Shown: positions 37,002 through 47,233, counted from the first letter of the stretch. The stretch is 64,000 nucleotides of DNA from Butyrivibrio sp. YAB3001 (GCF_900112195.1 NZ_FOKR01000011.1:1-64000); one strand, 5' to 3'. Program-made: numbers and translations. Notes: generated by a model from the sequence alone, not told the origin.

Positions 37002-37256
37002 ATGAGGGATTTAATTGAACTATTAAGTGATGGACATGCCAGAACTGAGAAGCTTCTGGCAATCGAACTTCACACAACAGTTGAGGATGTAAGAAGACAG
37101 ATAGAATATTTGGAACACATGGGTATAATCCACAAAGTAGATGTTTCCTGCTGCAGCAATGGCTGCGGCGGGGATTGTGGTAAGTGCGCTCCCAAGGATG
37201 GATTTAAGAATATGGGAGCGATGTATGAAATTGTTCTGAAAAAAGCTATATCATGA
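37002..37256 (+). CDS. FeoC-like winged-helix protein with Cys cluster
   Basis: An 84-residue protein. Residues ~1-45 form a small winged helix (RTEKLLAIELHTTVEDVRRQ, IEYLEHMGIIHKV), followed by a cysteine-rich loop CCSNGCGGDCGKC that could hold a 4Fe-4S cluster. This is the FeoC layout, where the cluster senses oxygen or iron and tunes FeoB. It directly follows feoB. Confidence 0.75.
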   Translation: MRDLIELLSDGHARTEKLLAIELHTTVEDVRRQIEYLEHMGIIHKVDVSCCSNGCGGDCGKCAPKDGFKNMGAMYEIVLKKAIS

Positions 37257-37298
37257 TGTGAAAAGAATCAATAACCTTAAAGAGTATTCCATTCTTGT

Positions 37299-38354
37299 TT
37301 ACCTGGTTCTGTTTGATGTGGACTGTTTGCGATATGCAGAGGGCGTCATGCCTGTATGCTTTTTAAACTGTCTTATATAATGCTCTGTGGTATCGTACCC
37401 AACAGCTTCTGCTATGGTCTGCACCGTCATGGTGGAATTGGCAAGAAGATCCTGCGATCTTTCGATTCGGACAGTTCGCAGGATATCTGTGTAATTCATG
37501 CCTGTGAGCTCTTTTATCAGTCTTGATGTATATTCATTGGAATAGTGGAACTTATTTGACAGATCCGACAAGGTAACGTCTTTGTAGTTTTCCTGAATAT
37601 ACTGGATAAGAGCATAGCGCTGGACATCTACTCTGGAATCGAACAGGGGCATCTGAACAGATTCGGAGTACCGTCTTATTATCAGATAGAAGTCGAGGAG
37701 TAGGGTGTTTGTTATGGCCTGGTAGTGGTACTCTTCCTTGTTGCGACTCTCTGTTAACATCCATATGAAGGACTCGGAAATGGTCGCGTCCTGGCCGGTC
37801 CTGAACATTATATAATCGTTCGCCTTTTTGGCATAAATGTTGTTCAGAAAGAAGGATGAGAGGATGTTACGGGTGTTGAGAAAGGAGTAGAACATAGTGT
37901 GAAGTGTATCACGGCGCAGCATTATATTTATGGCGATAGTGTCGTCAAATACCGCAAAAGAATGCCTGATTCCCGGTGGGATCACGCAGAAATCTCCTGT
38001 TCTCATCTCAATGGTATTGCCCGATATAGTCTGGGTGCATCTGCCATCGTAAATATATGAGATTTCAAAAAAGGTATGGCTATGCTCAATATCCGGGCTG
38101 TATCTTTCGTGCTTTTGAACAATAATACTGTCATTGTCAGACAGATCAAAAAAGAAATAATCCTCATAAACATTGGGGATTGTTTCTTTTTTTTCTTTGA
38201 TAAGAAGGTGCTTACTCAGCACCATTTCCATGTCAAGATTCTTAAGAAATTCTCTAAGCGAATCCGGGTTCTTCCCTGCGAGGTAGTACTCTCTATAAAA
38301 TGCTTCCACCTCTGTAACATCGTATATATGCTGCTTTAATGCATTAGCGTCCAT
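37299..38354 (-). CDS. AraC-family transcriptional regulator
   Basis: A 351-residue regulator with an N-terminal cupin-like sensor (HSHTFFEISYIYDGRCTQTI, then GDFCVIPPGIRHSF) and a C-terminal AraC domain (LSNKFHYSNEYTSRLIKELT, AEAVGYDTTEHYIRQFKKHT, ending MTPSAYRK). I chose ATG 38354, which has AAGGAG 6 bases upstream. It is divergent from the sugar importer at 38563 and is the likely activator of that operon, with the glycoside or its product as effector (inference). Confidence 0.88.
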   Translation of the reverse strand: MDANALKQHIYDVTEVEAFYREYYLAGKNPDSLREFLKNLDMEMVLSKHLLIKEKKETIPNVYEDYFFFDLSDNDSIIVQKHERYSPDIEHSHTFFEISYIYDGRCTQTISGNTIEMRTGDFCVIPPGIRHSFAVFDDTIAINIMLRRDTLHTMFYSFLNTRNILSSFFLNNIYAKKANDYIMFRTGQDATISESFIWMLTESRNKEEYHYQAITNTLLLDFYLIIRRYSESVQMPLFDSRVDVQRYALIQYIQENYKDVTLSDLSNKFHYSNEYTSRLIKELTGMNYTDILRTVRIERSQDLLANSTMTVQTIAEAVGYDTTEHYIRQFKKHTGMTPSAYRKQSTSNRTR

Positions 38355-38562
38355 TTTATTCTCCTTATATTGAGGGCTCCTATTAAATATACTATATCTG
38401 CTCGGCAAGTAGATGTCAAAAAATCAAAGATTTATATAAAAATTATTATATTTAAATCATAAAACATCAATAATATTGAGCGATTTTGTGAATTATGTTC
38501 AGTGCTTTTTAAACATATAATTGCATCATAAAGAGCGCCGTTACAGAAAGGAATGGGCAGTT

Positions 38563-40065
38563 ATGAATAAACCAGTTCTTGAAATGAAGAATATCAGCAA
38601 ACGATTCGGAAGCGTCGTGGCTCTTAACGAGGTTGACCTTGAAGTTTATCCCGGCGAGATCAGAGGCCTGATCGGTGAGAACGGATCAGGAAAATCCACT
38701 ATTTCCTCAATAGCTGCCGGAATGCAGAAAGCAAATGAAGGAGAGATGTTTTTTAAGGGAAACAGATGGGAACCGGCCAGTATGATAGATGCACTGAACA
38801 AGGGCATTGGAATGGTTGTTCAGGAAAGCGGAACCATTGGAGGAATATCGGTGGCTGAAAACATGTTCCTTGCCGAACTTGGGAGCTTTAAAAACAAATT
38901 TGGCCTTGTGGACAAGAACAAACTGGAAAGAAAAGCAGATGAGGCTCTTAAAAGCGTTGGGATAGCAGGTATCAGCGGAAGAGATGCGATGGGAAGGCTG
39001 GACTTTCAGGACAGAAAGCTGGTTGAAATAGCCAAAGTTATCATGAAAAACCCGGATATTCTGATCATCGATGAGACATCAACTGCGCTGTCCCACGATG
39101 GAAGGCAGATCATGTACAGTCTGATCAGAAAAATGAGGGATGACGGAAAGTCAGTGATCTTTATATCTCATGATCTGGACGAAATCATGGAAGTCTGTGA
39201 CACGTTGACGGTACTCAGGGATGGAAACATCATAAGGACTTTTGAAAAAGAGGAATTTGATGCAGATGCCATCCGCAGCAGCATGATAGGAAGAGAGCTT
39301 AAAGGTGATTATTACAGGGCGGATACGGAGTGTACATCTCTTGATGAAGTGGTACTCAGCGCTCAAAGCCTGAACTACAAAGATAATTTAAAGGACGTTT
39401 CACTGGAGCTCCACCGCGGAGAGATTGTGGGAGTCGGTGGCCTTGCGAGCAGCGGGATGCATGATCTGGGTGAAGCCCTTTTCGGAGCGCTAAAGCTTGA
39501 TTCGGGGCATGTTATCTGCGGTAGTGGAAAAGAGATACTCAGCCCTCACAATGCAATGGGGCAAAAGATCGGATATGTGTCGAAAGACAGAGATCAGAAA
39601 TCGCTTTGTCTCGATGCCAGTATAAAAGACAACATTGCTATCGCCGGAATGAATATCTTTAAAAACAAAATAAACCTTGTTACTTCATCCGGTGAGAAAA
39701 AATATGTAAAAAAACAGGTGGATGAACTTAAGATTAAATGTTCAGATATGGATCAGGCAGTAGGTCAGCTTTCGGGTGGCAATAAGCAGAAGGTTGTCTT
39801 TGGTAAATGGATAGGCTGCGGAAGCGAGATACTGATCCTGGATTGCCCCACAAGAGGCGTGGATATCGGAGTCAAGCAGGCGATGTATCAGCTCATGGTA
39901 AAGCTCAAAAATGAAGGCAAGGCAATACTTATGATAAGCGAGGAGCTGCCGGAGCTGATAGGTATGAGTGACAGAGTACTCATTATGAAGGACGGAGAGA
40001 TCACAAGAGAGTTTAAGAGAAGCAGTACCCTCAGCGAGGGAGACATCATAAGCTACATGATCTGA
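38563..40065 (+). CDS. RbsA/MglA-like sugar ABC ATPase
   Basis: A 500-residue double ATPase. The first half has Walker A GLIGENGSGKST and a Walker B-like ILIIDETSTAL; the second half has a degenerate Walker A (GVGGLASSGMHDLGEALFG) and signature QLSGGNKQKVVFGKW, as is usual in the RbsA/MglA family for monosaccharides and similar ligands. ATG 38563 is chosen over an upstream in-frame ATG. It heads an operon running to 47233. Confidence 0.9.
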   Translation: MNKPVLEMKNISKRFGSVVALNEVDLEVYPGEIRGLIGENGSGKSTISSIAAGMQKANEGEMFFKGNRWEPASMIDALNKGIGMVVQESGTIGGISVAENMFLAELGSFKNKFGLVDKNKLERKADEALKSVGIAGISGRDAMGRLDFQDRKLVEIAKVIMKNPDILIIDETSTALSHDGRQIMYSLIRKMRDDGKSVIFISHDLDEIMEVCDTLTVLRDGNIIRTFEKEEFDADAIRSSMIGRELKGDYYRADTECTSLDEVVLSAQSLNYKDNLKDVSLELHRGEIVGVGGLASSGMHDLGEALFGALKLDSGHVICGSGKEILSPHNAMGQKIGYVSKDRDQKSLCLDASIKDNIAIAGMNIFKNKINLVTSSGEKKYVKKQVDELKIKCSDMDQAVGQLSGGNKQKVVFGKWIGCGSEILILDCPTRGVDIGVKQAMYQLMVKLKNEGKAILMISEELPELIGMSDRVLIMKDGEITREFKRSSTLSEGDIISYMI

Positions 40066-40079
40066 GGAAGGTAAAAGAG

Positions 40080-41060
40080 ATGACAGATAAAAGAAAAACC
40101 AACATAAAACAAAAAATCATATCCTTACTTCCCATTGCCGCTTTACTGGTTTTGTTTGCAGCATTTCTGGTGGTGGTAAGCATAAATGGTTACAGGCTGG
40201 ATATGTACCTGAAAATAGTATTTAATGAGGCTCTTGTTCTTGCGGTGGTTGCTACTGGGGCGATCTTCATTTATACCCTTGGCACCTTTGATATAAGCCT
40301 TGGAGCATCAACGCTCTTTGCAGCCACTATGGGGGTCATGACTTATAACAAGACTCAGAGCCTTATTTTGATGATCGTCGCGATATTCGCAGTGGGTATC
40401 ACAGCTTCACTGCTGAATTCGGTTTTAGCCTCGGTTTTTCATATACCTCCCTTCGTGACAACTGTTGCCATGATGTCGGTTCTTTCAGCTCTCTCAGCAC
40501 AGATCATCACAAGTTATGGAGGAGCTCTTGGCGGAATAAGTATTCCCAGCGAAGTTGTAAAGCCCTTTGACAACATAGGTTTGAAGGCAATGCTTTTAAT
40601 AGCCTTTTTTGCCATATGCTTCTTTGTATTCCAGTTTACGAAGGCCGGAAGAAGGATGAAATTTGTGGGCGGAAATCCAATTTGTGCAGAGCTTACAGGA
40701 ATAAAGGCAAGTAAATATACGATCCTGGCTTTTGTGATGGCGGGAATTGGAATCGGCCTCGGAGCATTTTTGACACTTTGCTATACCCCATCGGTTACTA
40801 CTACAACAGCATCAAGTATAGGAATGAATATCTTTATTGCGATCGTTTTCGGAGGAATGCCAATCTCAGGAGGTGCAAGAAGTAAGATTTACGCGGCACT
40901 GATCGGTGGCTTCTCATATATTTTGCTGAATGACATTCTTGAGATAGTCATAGACAGCAGCGCAGCATACGGCATCACACAGGTGATCAGTGCAGTCTTT
41001 TTCCTGGCGGTGGTTTATGTAACCAGCATGAATTACAGGACAGCACTGTTACCAAGATAA
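40080..41060 (+). CDS. Sugar ABC permease, RbsC type
   Basis: A 326-residue permease with about nine helices and the BPD_transp_2 (PF02653) features GTFDISLGASTLFAAT and KAGRRMKFVGGNPICAELTG. It is one of two different permeases in this operon (the other at 42299), so the channel is probably a heterodimer rather than the RbsC homodimer. Confidence 0.88.
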   Translation: MTDKRKTNIKQKIISLLPIAALLVLFAAFLVVVSINGYRLDMYLKIVFNEALVLAVVATGAIFIYTLGTFDISLGASTLFAATMGVMTYNKTQSLILMIVAIFAVGITASLLNSVLASVFHIPPFVTTVAMMSVLSALSAQIITSYGGALGGISIPSEVVKPFDNIGLKAMLLIAFFAICFFVFQFTKAGRRMKFVGGNPICAELTGIKASKYTILAFVMAGIGIGLGAFLTLCYTPSVTTTTASSIGMNIFIAIVFGGMPISGGARSKIYAALIGGFSYILLNDILEIVIDSSAAYGITQVISAVFFLAVVYVTSMNYRTALLPR

Positions 41061-41074
41061 AGGAGGAAAATATT

Positions 41075-42274
41075 ATGAACAAAAAACTTACAAAAGTGAT
41101 CGGACTTATCATGGCCGGGGCCATGACGGTGATGGCAGGATGCGGAAATTCGGCACCTGCTGCACAGGGTAGTGCTGATAACGCAGCACCGGCACAGGAA
41201 GCTGAAACAACTACTCAGCCTTCCGGCAAAGCCAAGAAAATCGGAGTGCTTGTAGCAGATGTCAGCGGTGAGGAAGCCCTGGGATTTAGAAATTACTATG
41301 AGAAGTATATTCAGGAAAACTATGATGTTACCTTTGATTACACTGATGCGCTGGCAAGCGCTGAAGACGAGAAGGCCGCTATTGAAAAATTTGCATCAAA
41401 GGGATATGACGCAGTTATCTCTTTATCCAGCAGCGACAGAGCACAGCAGATTGAGACCTGCGAGCAGTATGGCCTTTACTATGCAATAGCTTCAGGAGTT
41501 CTTGATGACGAGCAGTATGAAAAATACAAAGGTTATGAGCACTTCGTTTGCCAGATCGGACCTTCAAATGCCACTGAATTTGAGGCAGGAAAAGCTATGG
41601 GCGAGTATTTTAAAAATCAGGGAGTAAAGAAGGTGGCTCTCTATGGCGCTTTCATTCCAAATCCTATGCACGTTTTCAGAGCAGCCGGTATTCTTACGGG
41701 ACTTGGTTGTACCTACGGCGGAGCAAATGACATGGGAGCGATCGTGGGACAGATTTTCAAGGATCAGGGAATTGATCTTTCAAAGGTTTCCGGCGATGTT
41801 GAACTTGTTGCATACCTCCAGGGATATGGCGATACAACAACAGATGAGCTTGGTGCAGCTATTCAGAAGGCTCCCGAGGCATTCCTTTCAGTTGGAATGG
41901 CAACTACATTCTTTGCACAGACACTTTCACAGGAAAATATACCTTTTGCCGATATTGATTCCTTTACTGCCATGAACAGTCAGTCAATGGAGAGTGGAAG
42001 TCTTAAATATCTTGCAGGTAAGTATTCATCATCTATCGGACCTGTATTTGCGCTGGTTTCAAATGCGATTGACGAAAATCTTATCAGAAATGATGAGGGA
42101 AATGCTGTATCGCTCAATCAGGGCTATCTGGTAGCAACAGACAAGGCAACCTTCGATGAGTATTTTGTCAATGACAACGGTGATTCACCCATCTACAGCA
42201 AAGAGACACTTGATAGCATTATCGGAAGTCAGGTCACCTATCAGGATGTAAAGAGCCTTGTAGAGAGTAAGTAA
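41075..42274 (+). CDS. Periplasmic-binding-type sugar lipoprotein
   Basis: A 399-residue lipoprotein: lipobox MAGCGNS, a short Ala/Glu/Thr-rich linker, then a type I periplasmic-binding fold (KKIGVLVADVSGEEALGFRN, GYDAVISLSSSDRA, YLQGYGDTTTDELGAAI). It lies between the two permease genes. AAGGAGG precedes ATG 41075. Confidence 0.87.
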   Translation: MNKKLTKVIGLIMAGAMTVMAGCGNSAPAAQGSADNAAPAQEAETTTQPSGKAKKIGVLVADVSGEEALGFRNYYEKYIQENYDVTFDYTDALASAEDEKAAIEKFASKGYDAVISLSSSDRAQQIETCEQYGLYYAIASGVLDDEQYEKYKGYEHFVCQIGPSNATEFEAGKAMGEYFKNQGVKKVALYGAFIPNPMHVFRAAGILTGLGCTYGGANDMGAIVGQIFKDQGIDLSKVSGDVELVAYLQGYGDTTTDELGAAIQKAPEAFLSVGMATTFFAQTLSQENIPFADIDSFTAMNSQSMESGSLKYLAGKYSSSIGPVFALVSNAIDENLIRNDEGNAVSLNQGYLVATDKATFDEYFVNDNGDSPIYSKETLDSIIGSQVTYQDVKSLVESK

Positions 42275-42298
42275 TACAGAGTAATAAGGAGATTAGCT

Positions 42299-43279
42299 AT
42301 GAGTACCCCGAAGAGAATCGTAAACGCACTGGCCATGCCGGTTGTAACCCTTGTGGTTTTGCAGACTCTTTGCCTGTTAAATGGACAGAGTGTGATTTCA
42401 AATATGAAAAGCTTTGACAATTTCATAGTTTATACAGCTATTGTGATGATCACAACCATGGCTCTTTCCATAAATCTGAACAGCGGAAGATTTGATTTCT
42501 CCCTGGGATCAATGGCCGGTCTGTCATCTATCATAGGGGCAAAAATAACCTATGGGATTCTCTCCGGGGGAAATGGCTCTGCACCGCTGATGCTTTGTAT
42601 ATCCCTTGTTGCAGGAGTGATACTTGGACTAATATCGGGTCTTACATATTGCACATTAAGACTGCCTCCCATCATAGTCTCACTGGGAGTAACGCTAGTG
42701 TATGAGGGAATTATGTACACAATAACCGGTGGCAAATATGTTATGAGTGAAGTTCAAAATCCTTCAATGTCCGCTCTTACAGGAACCTGGGTCTATGCAG
42801 CATTGATAATAGCGGCAGTCCTTGCATTTATGATAATTACTTTTGATAAAACGGCCTTTGGATATGACTACAACGCACTTAAGTCGGGACAGAAGGTGGC
42901 TGTGGCTACAGGTATCAATGAGGTAAAAAACACTCTGATATGTTATGGGATCAGTGGAGGCCTGATGGGTATAGTGGGAACACTTAATGCGGCCAGAAAT
43001 ACGACAATAAATGGAGGACAGCTCAATTTTGGCAGTATAGCCATCATGTTTACAGCATTTCTCCCTATGTTTATCGCAGGATATATCGGCAGATTCACAA
43101 ACGAGAAGATTGGCTTTCTCCTGGCGGCTGTTTGCATGTCACTTTTAAATTCTACCTTTGCTGTATTCTCAAACTCAGTGAATGCAACAATGCAGTCAAT
43201 TATAAATGCAGTATTGCTGGTTGTTTTCCTTATTTACCTGAACAACAATGATTTGATAAAGAGATTATTGAAAGCATGA
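42299..43279 (+). CDS. Sugar ABC permease, RbsC type (second)
   Basis: A 326-residue permease of the same family as 40080 but divergent in sequence, with SGRFDFSLGSMAGLSSIIGA as the family signature. It overlaps the glycosidase gene by four bases. AAGGAG lies before ATG 42299. Confidence 0.88.
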   Translation: MSTPKRIVNALAMPVVTLVVLQTLCLLNGQSVISNMKSFDNFIVYTAIVMITTMALSINLNSGRFDFSLGSMAGLSSIIGAKITYGILSGGNGSAPLMLCISLVAGVILGLISGLTYCTLRLPPIIVSLGVTLVYEGIMYTITGGKYVMSEVQNPSMSALTGTWVYAALIIAAVLAFMIITFDKTAFGYDYNALKSGQKVAVATGINEVKNTLICYGISGGLMGIVGTLNAARNTTINGGQLNFGSIAIMFTAFLPMFIAGYIGRFTNEKIGFLLAAVCMSLLNSTFAVFSNSVNATMQSIINAVLLVVFLIYLNNNDLIKRLLKA

Positions 43280-44799
43280 AAGATTTAAGATTATTGAAAA
43301 AAGCAACGGCTCTTTTCCCAAGGTTAAATGAAAAAGAGATTGCTGTAGCCGAAACAGTAAGTATTACAAGGGACGGCAAGGGAATAAAGAAAAAAAGTCT
43401 CCGGGATTTCAGGACTATGTCACTAAAAAAAGGTGATGAGGTCATCCTTGACTTTGGTGGACATCTGGTTGGATATCTTTCTCTTGATTTTAAGAACATA
43501 GGAGCTCATGCAGATGCTCCGGTGCTCTTAAGAGTACGCTTTGCCGAAAGAGAAGTAGAGCTGTTTGAGGATGCATCAGAATACAGTGGCTGGGTAAGCG
43601 CATCATGGATCCAGGAAGAGCTGGTAAAGGTGGATGTGGTCCCCGGAAGGCTGGACTTTGACAGACGATATTCATTCAGATTTGTAAGGATTGAGGTTAT
43701 GGATATCAGTTCAAGATTTGATCTTCAGATTTCCGAAGCTTGGGCCAAGGCCGTCACTTCTGCCAGAGATACGGATCTTTTACCCTATGAGGCGGCAGAT
43801 CCCTTGGACAGAGAGATGGACAAGGTGGCTGTAAAAACTCTCAAAGATTGCATGCAGACAGTGTTTGAGGATGGACCTAAAAGAGACAGAAGGCTGTGGA
43901 TAGGAGATCTTAGGATACAGGCTCTGGCCAATTATGAAACCTACAGAATGAATGATATGGTCAAATCCTGCCTATACCTGTTCGGTGCGCTTACTCAGGA
44001 GAATGGAAGAGTCGGAGCCTGCGTATTTTTGGAACCTGAGCCTGAAGTAGACGACACATGTATGTTTGACTATTCTCTGTTTTTTGTGGTCATTCTCAGG
44101 GATTATTACAGAAAGACAGGTGACCAGGAGGCGCTGGAGGATCTGTGGCAGGTATGCCGCAGACAGATCAGTCTTGCCAGAGAGGACCTTGACCAACACT
44201 ATGTAGTAAAGGACCTTGACGTTCTTGGCTGGTGCTTTGTGGACTGGAATCTGGAGCTGAATAAACAGGCAAGTGCGCAGGGGATATTCCTGTACGCGCT
44301 GGAGGCAGCAATTGAACTTGCCGAGCAGGTCGGAGATGTGCTCTCAGAGGAAGAGTATGCTGATCTTTACAACAAAGTAAAGGATGCAGCCAATACTTTT
44401 TTATATGATGAAAAAATGGGCATGTACGTAAGCGGGAAAGACAGACAGATCTCCTTTGCATCTCAGATATGGATGATACTTGGAAATGCCGTTGAAGGTA
44501 GTGCTGCACTCAGGCTTTTGGAAAGACTAAATGGCTGCGACGGTGCTGTTAAAATGGTTACTCCTTATATGTATCACAACTATATAGATGCACTTATTAA
44601 GCTTGGCAGGAAAGAAGACGCTCACAATCTTATGAGACAGTACTGGGGCGGAATGATCAAAAACGGTGCAGACACCTTCTGGGAGCTGTATAATCCCGAA
44701 AATCCGGACGAGTCACCTTACGGAGGAACTATTGTAAACAGTTATTGTCATGCCTGGAGCTGTGGCCCGGCGTATTTTCTCAGGAAATACTTTGCTTAA
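43276..44799 (+). CDS. GH78-like alpha-L-rhamnosidase-family enzyme
   Basis: A 507-residue cytoplasmic enzyme (no signal) with the alpha/alpha-toroid of family GH78: EDGPKRDRRLWIGDLRIQA contains the catalytic-site acidic/RDR segment, preceded by a beta-sandwich (residues ~45-155), and a late DTFWELYNPENPDESPYGG segment followed by CHAWSCGPAYFL. It overlaps the permease by four bases. With an importer in the same operon it should cleave a rhamnoside or related glycoside after uptake; the exact sugar cannot be read from sequence. Confidence 0.78.
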   Translation: MKDLRLLKKATALFPRLNEKEIAVAETVSITRDGKGIKKKSLRDFRTMSLKKGDEVILDFGGHLVGYLSLDFKNIGAHADAPVLLRVRFAEREVELFEDASEYSGWVSASWIQEELVKVDVVPGRLDFDRRYSFRFVRIEVMDISSRFDLQISEAWAKAVTSARDTDLLPYEAADPLDREMDKVAVKTLKDCMQTVFEDGPKRDRRLWIGDLRIQALANYETYRMNDMVKSCLYLFGALTQENGRVGACVFLEPEPEVDDTCMFDYSLFFVVILRDYYRKTGDQEALEDLWQVCRRQISLAREDLDQHYVVKDLDVLGWCFVDWNLELNKQASAQGIFLYALEAAIELAEQVGDVLSEEEYADLYNKVKDAANTFLYDEKMGMYVSGKDRQISFASQIWMILGNAVEGSAALRLLERLNGCDGAVKMVTPYMYHNYIDALIKLGRKEDAHNLMRQYWGGMIKNGADTFWELYNPENPDESPYGGTIVNSYCHAWSCGPAYFLRKYFA

Positions 44800-44823
44800 T
44801 ACTTTGGAAGAAGAGAGTTTGAT

Positions 44824-46593
44824 ATGACATTTGATAATTATGAAATCGATTATACGGGGAATCCGTTTTTTCTTGACGAGAGTGCCATAAATTGGGTAAA
44901 AGAGACCTTTGAGGACATGAGCCTTGAGGAAAAATGCGGACAGGTTTTTTGTCCTATGGGATTTAGCAGTGAAGATGAAGTTCTTCGCGGAATCGTCAGT
45001 GGAATTGGTGTTGGCGGGATGATGTACAGAAGTGGGAGAGCAAAAGAGATTCAGGATACTCACAGAAAAATACAGTCAATGGCCAAAATTCCGCTTTTAT
45101 TAGCCGCTAATACGGAGAGTGGTGGAGATGGACTGGCAGTAGAGGGGACATCTTTTGGCAAGCCAATGGCAGTTGCAGCAACTGCGGATCCTGAAAACGG
45201 CTACAGGATGGGGTATGTTGCATGCAGGGAAGGGTCAGCACTGGGACTAAACTGGTCTTTTGCTCCTATCGTGGATATCAACAGAGACTTTCATAATCCG
45301 ATAACAAACGTCAGGACCTTTGGCGATGACCCGGAGAAGATAGTTTCCTTCGCTTCACGCTATATGGATGGTGCAGATGAAAATAATGTTGCCGTGTCAA
45401 TAAAACATTTCCCCGGAGATGGAATAGATGAAAGAGATCAGCATATCCTTACCAGTGTCAATTCTCTGTCTGTAAAAGAGTGGGATGACAGCTTTGGATA
45501 TATCTATAAAAGTCTTATAGACAAGGGAGCAAAGACTGTAATGGTGGGCCATATTGCCCAGCCGGCTTATGTAAAAGAGATTAACAATAATGCTGACAGA
45601 AGAAGCATGTTGATGCCGGCATCTCTTTCTAAGGAACTTCTTGGAGGTCTTCTCAGAAAACGTCTTGGCTTTAATGGCCTTATAACCACAGATGCCACTC
45701 CCATGGTAGGATTTACCAGTGCAATGCCCAGAAATATTGCCATACCGAATGCCATAGAAAACGGCTGCGACATGATTTTGTTCAACAAGAGCCTTGAAGA
45801 AGATTACGGTTTCATGCTTGAGGGTATTGGCAGTGGTTTGTTGTCCGTAAAAAGACTTGATGAGGCAGTGCTGAGAATCCTTGCAACAAAGGCATCCCTG
45901 GGGCTTCATGAGAAACAAAAAAACGGAAGTCTTGTCCCTATGGAAGAAGAGTTATCAGTTGTTGGCTGCAGCAAACACAGAATGTGGGCAAAAGAGGTGG
46001 CTGATAAGGCTGTCACTCTTGTGAGGGACGAGAAAGCTCTTTTGCCGTTAAGTCCGAAGAAATACCGGAGGATATACCTAAATGTGATCGACAAGGAAAT
46101 GGACCCGGAGAGCGCATTTGTAAAGATGTGGAAGGATAAGCTGGAAGAAGAAGGGTTTGAAGTTACGGTAAGGGACAGACGTGTTAAAATTGTCCCGGCT
46201 GATTTTATGGATCCGGCATCACTGCCTGATGAGAAGAAGGCTCTTTTACATGAGATGTACAGAAGTGTTGCTGAGATGAAGGAATCCTTTGATCTGTATC
46301 TATATGTCTGCAATATGGAAAATGCTTCAAATAACACTACTTTGCGACTCAACTGGAACGTAGTGTTTGGGCTTGGAGATGATGCGCCCTGGCATGCATC
46401 AGAAATACCTATGATGATGATATCGACTTCGTATCCATATCATCTGTTTGATGCTCCCATGATCGGGACTTATATTAATTCCTACAGCGCAGGTGCGGAT
46501 TTTGTCGATGCAACTGTAGAGAAAATAATGGGCAGATCTGAGTTTATGGGAGTAAGTCCCATTGATCCCCTGTGCGGAAAGGATTACATCTGA
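44824..46593 (+). CDS. GH3-family glycoside hydrolase
   Basis: A 589-residue GH3 enzyme without signal peptide. SIKHFPGDGIDERDQH is the family motif around the KHFxGDGxxxxDxH loop and GLITTDATPMVG carries the probable aspartate nucleophile. The presence of the KHFPGDG...DxH loop places it nearer to the NagZ/beta-N-acetylhexosaminidase branch than to beta-glucosidases. A second domain of about 230 residues follows. It works after the importer with the GH78 enzyme. Confidence 0.8.
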   Translation: MTFDNYEIDYTGNPFFLDESAINWVKETFEDMSLEEKCGQVFCPMGFSSEDEVLRGIVSGIGVGGMMYRSGRAKEIQDTHRKIQSMAKIPLLLAANTESGGDGLAVEGTSFGKPMAVAATADPENGYRMGYVACREGSALGLNWSFAPIVDINRDFHNPITNVRTFGDDPEKIVSFASRYMDGADENNVAVSIKHFPGDGIDERDQHILTSVNSLSVKEWDDSFGYIYKSLIDKGAKTVMVGHIAQPAYVKEINNNADRRSMLMPASLSKELLGGLLRKRLGFNGLITTDATPMVGFTSAMPRNIAIPNAIENGCDMILFNKSLEEDYGFMLEGIGSGLLSVKRLDEAVLRILATKASLGLHEKQKNGSLVPMEEELSVVGCSKHRMWAKEVADKAVTLVRDEKALLPLSPKKYRRIYLNVIDKEMDPESAFVKMWKDKLEEEGFEVTVRDRRVKIVPADFMDPASLPDEKKALLHEMYRSVAEMKESFDLYLYVCNMENASNNTTLRLNWNVVFGLGDDAPWHASEIPMMMISTSYPYHLFDAPMIGTYINSYSAGADFVDATVEKIMGRSEFMGVSPIDPLCGKDYI

Positions 46594-46594
46594 T

Positions 46595-47233
46595 ATGAAA
46601 TATAAGGCCATAATTTTTGATCTGGACGGAGTTATCTGTTTTACCGATGAATACCATTATCTTGCCTGGAAGGAGCTGACAGATGAGCTGAATATTCCCT
46701 TTGACAGGACTATCAATGAGAGGCTAAGGGGCGTCAGCAGAATGGATTCTCTTGAGATCATACTGGAGAAATATTCAGGACCTGAGTTCTCAAAGGATGA
46801 AAAGGAAAAGTTCGCCGGAAAAAAGAACGACATCTACAGAAAGAGTCTTGAAAATATGTCTGAAAAAGACCTCTCGGAGGAGGTCAGAGAGACGTTAAAG
46901 GAGCTTAGAAACAGGGGACTTAAGCTTGCCATCGGATCTTCGAGCAAAAATACCAAGTTCATATTAAAACAGATCGGGCTGGAAGGTTTCTTTGACGCCA
47001 TAAGTGATGGCACCAATATCACAAGATCCAAACCCAATCCGGAAGTGTTCTTAAAAGCTGCCCAGTTCCTTGCAGAAGAGCCGAAGGACTGCCTTGTTAT
47101 AGAAGATGCTGAAGCCGGCATAGATGCTGCGGTATCGGGCGGTTTTTACAGTGCCGGTATCGGGAGCGCAGAAAGCTATGGAAAGGCCACATATCATTTA
47201 GAGAGCTTTAAGGACATTCTAAAGTATGTTTAA
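46595..47233 (+). CDS. Beta-phosphoglucomutase-like HAD enzyme
   Basis: A 212-residue HAD protein: IIFDLDGVICFTDEYHYLAW supplies the DxD motif with the beta-phosphoglucomutase cap start, followed by RLRGVSRMDSLEII, GSSSKNTKFILKQIGL, KPNPEVFLKAA and VIEDAEAGIDAA. The enzyme interconverts beta-glucose 1- and 6-phosphate in that family. ATG 46595 directly follows the GH3 stop. It would process a phosphorylated product in the same pathway; the absence of a phosphorylase gene is a gap in that model. Confidence 0.8.
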   Translation: MKYKAIIFDLDGVICFTDEYHYLAWKELTDELNIPFDRTINERLRGVSRMDSLEIILEKYSGPEFSKDEKEKFAGKKNDIYRKSLENMSEKDLSEEVRETLKELRNRGLKLAIGSSSKNTKFILKQIGLEGFFDAISDGTNITRSKPNPEVFLKAAQFLAEEPKDCLVIEDAEAGIDAAVSGGFYSAGIGSAESYGKATYHLESFKDILKYV

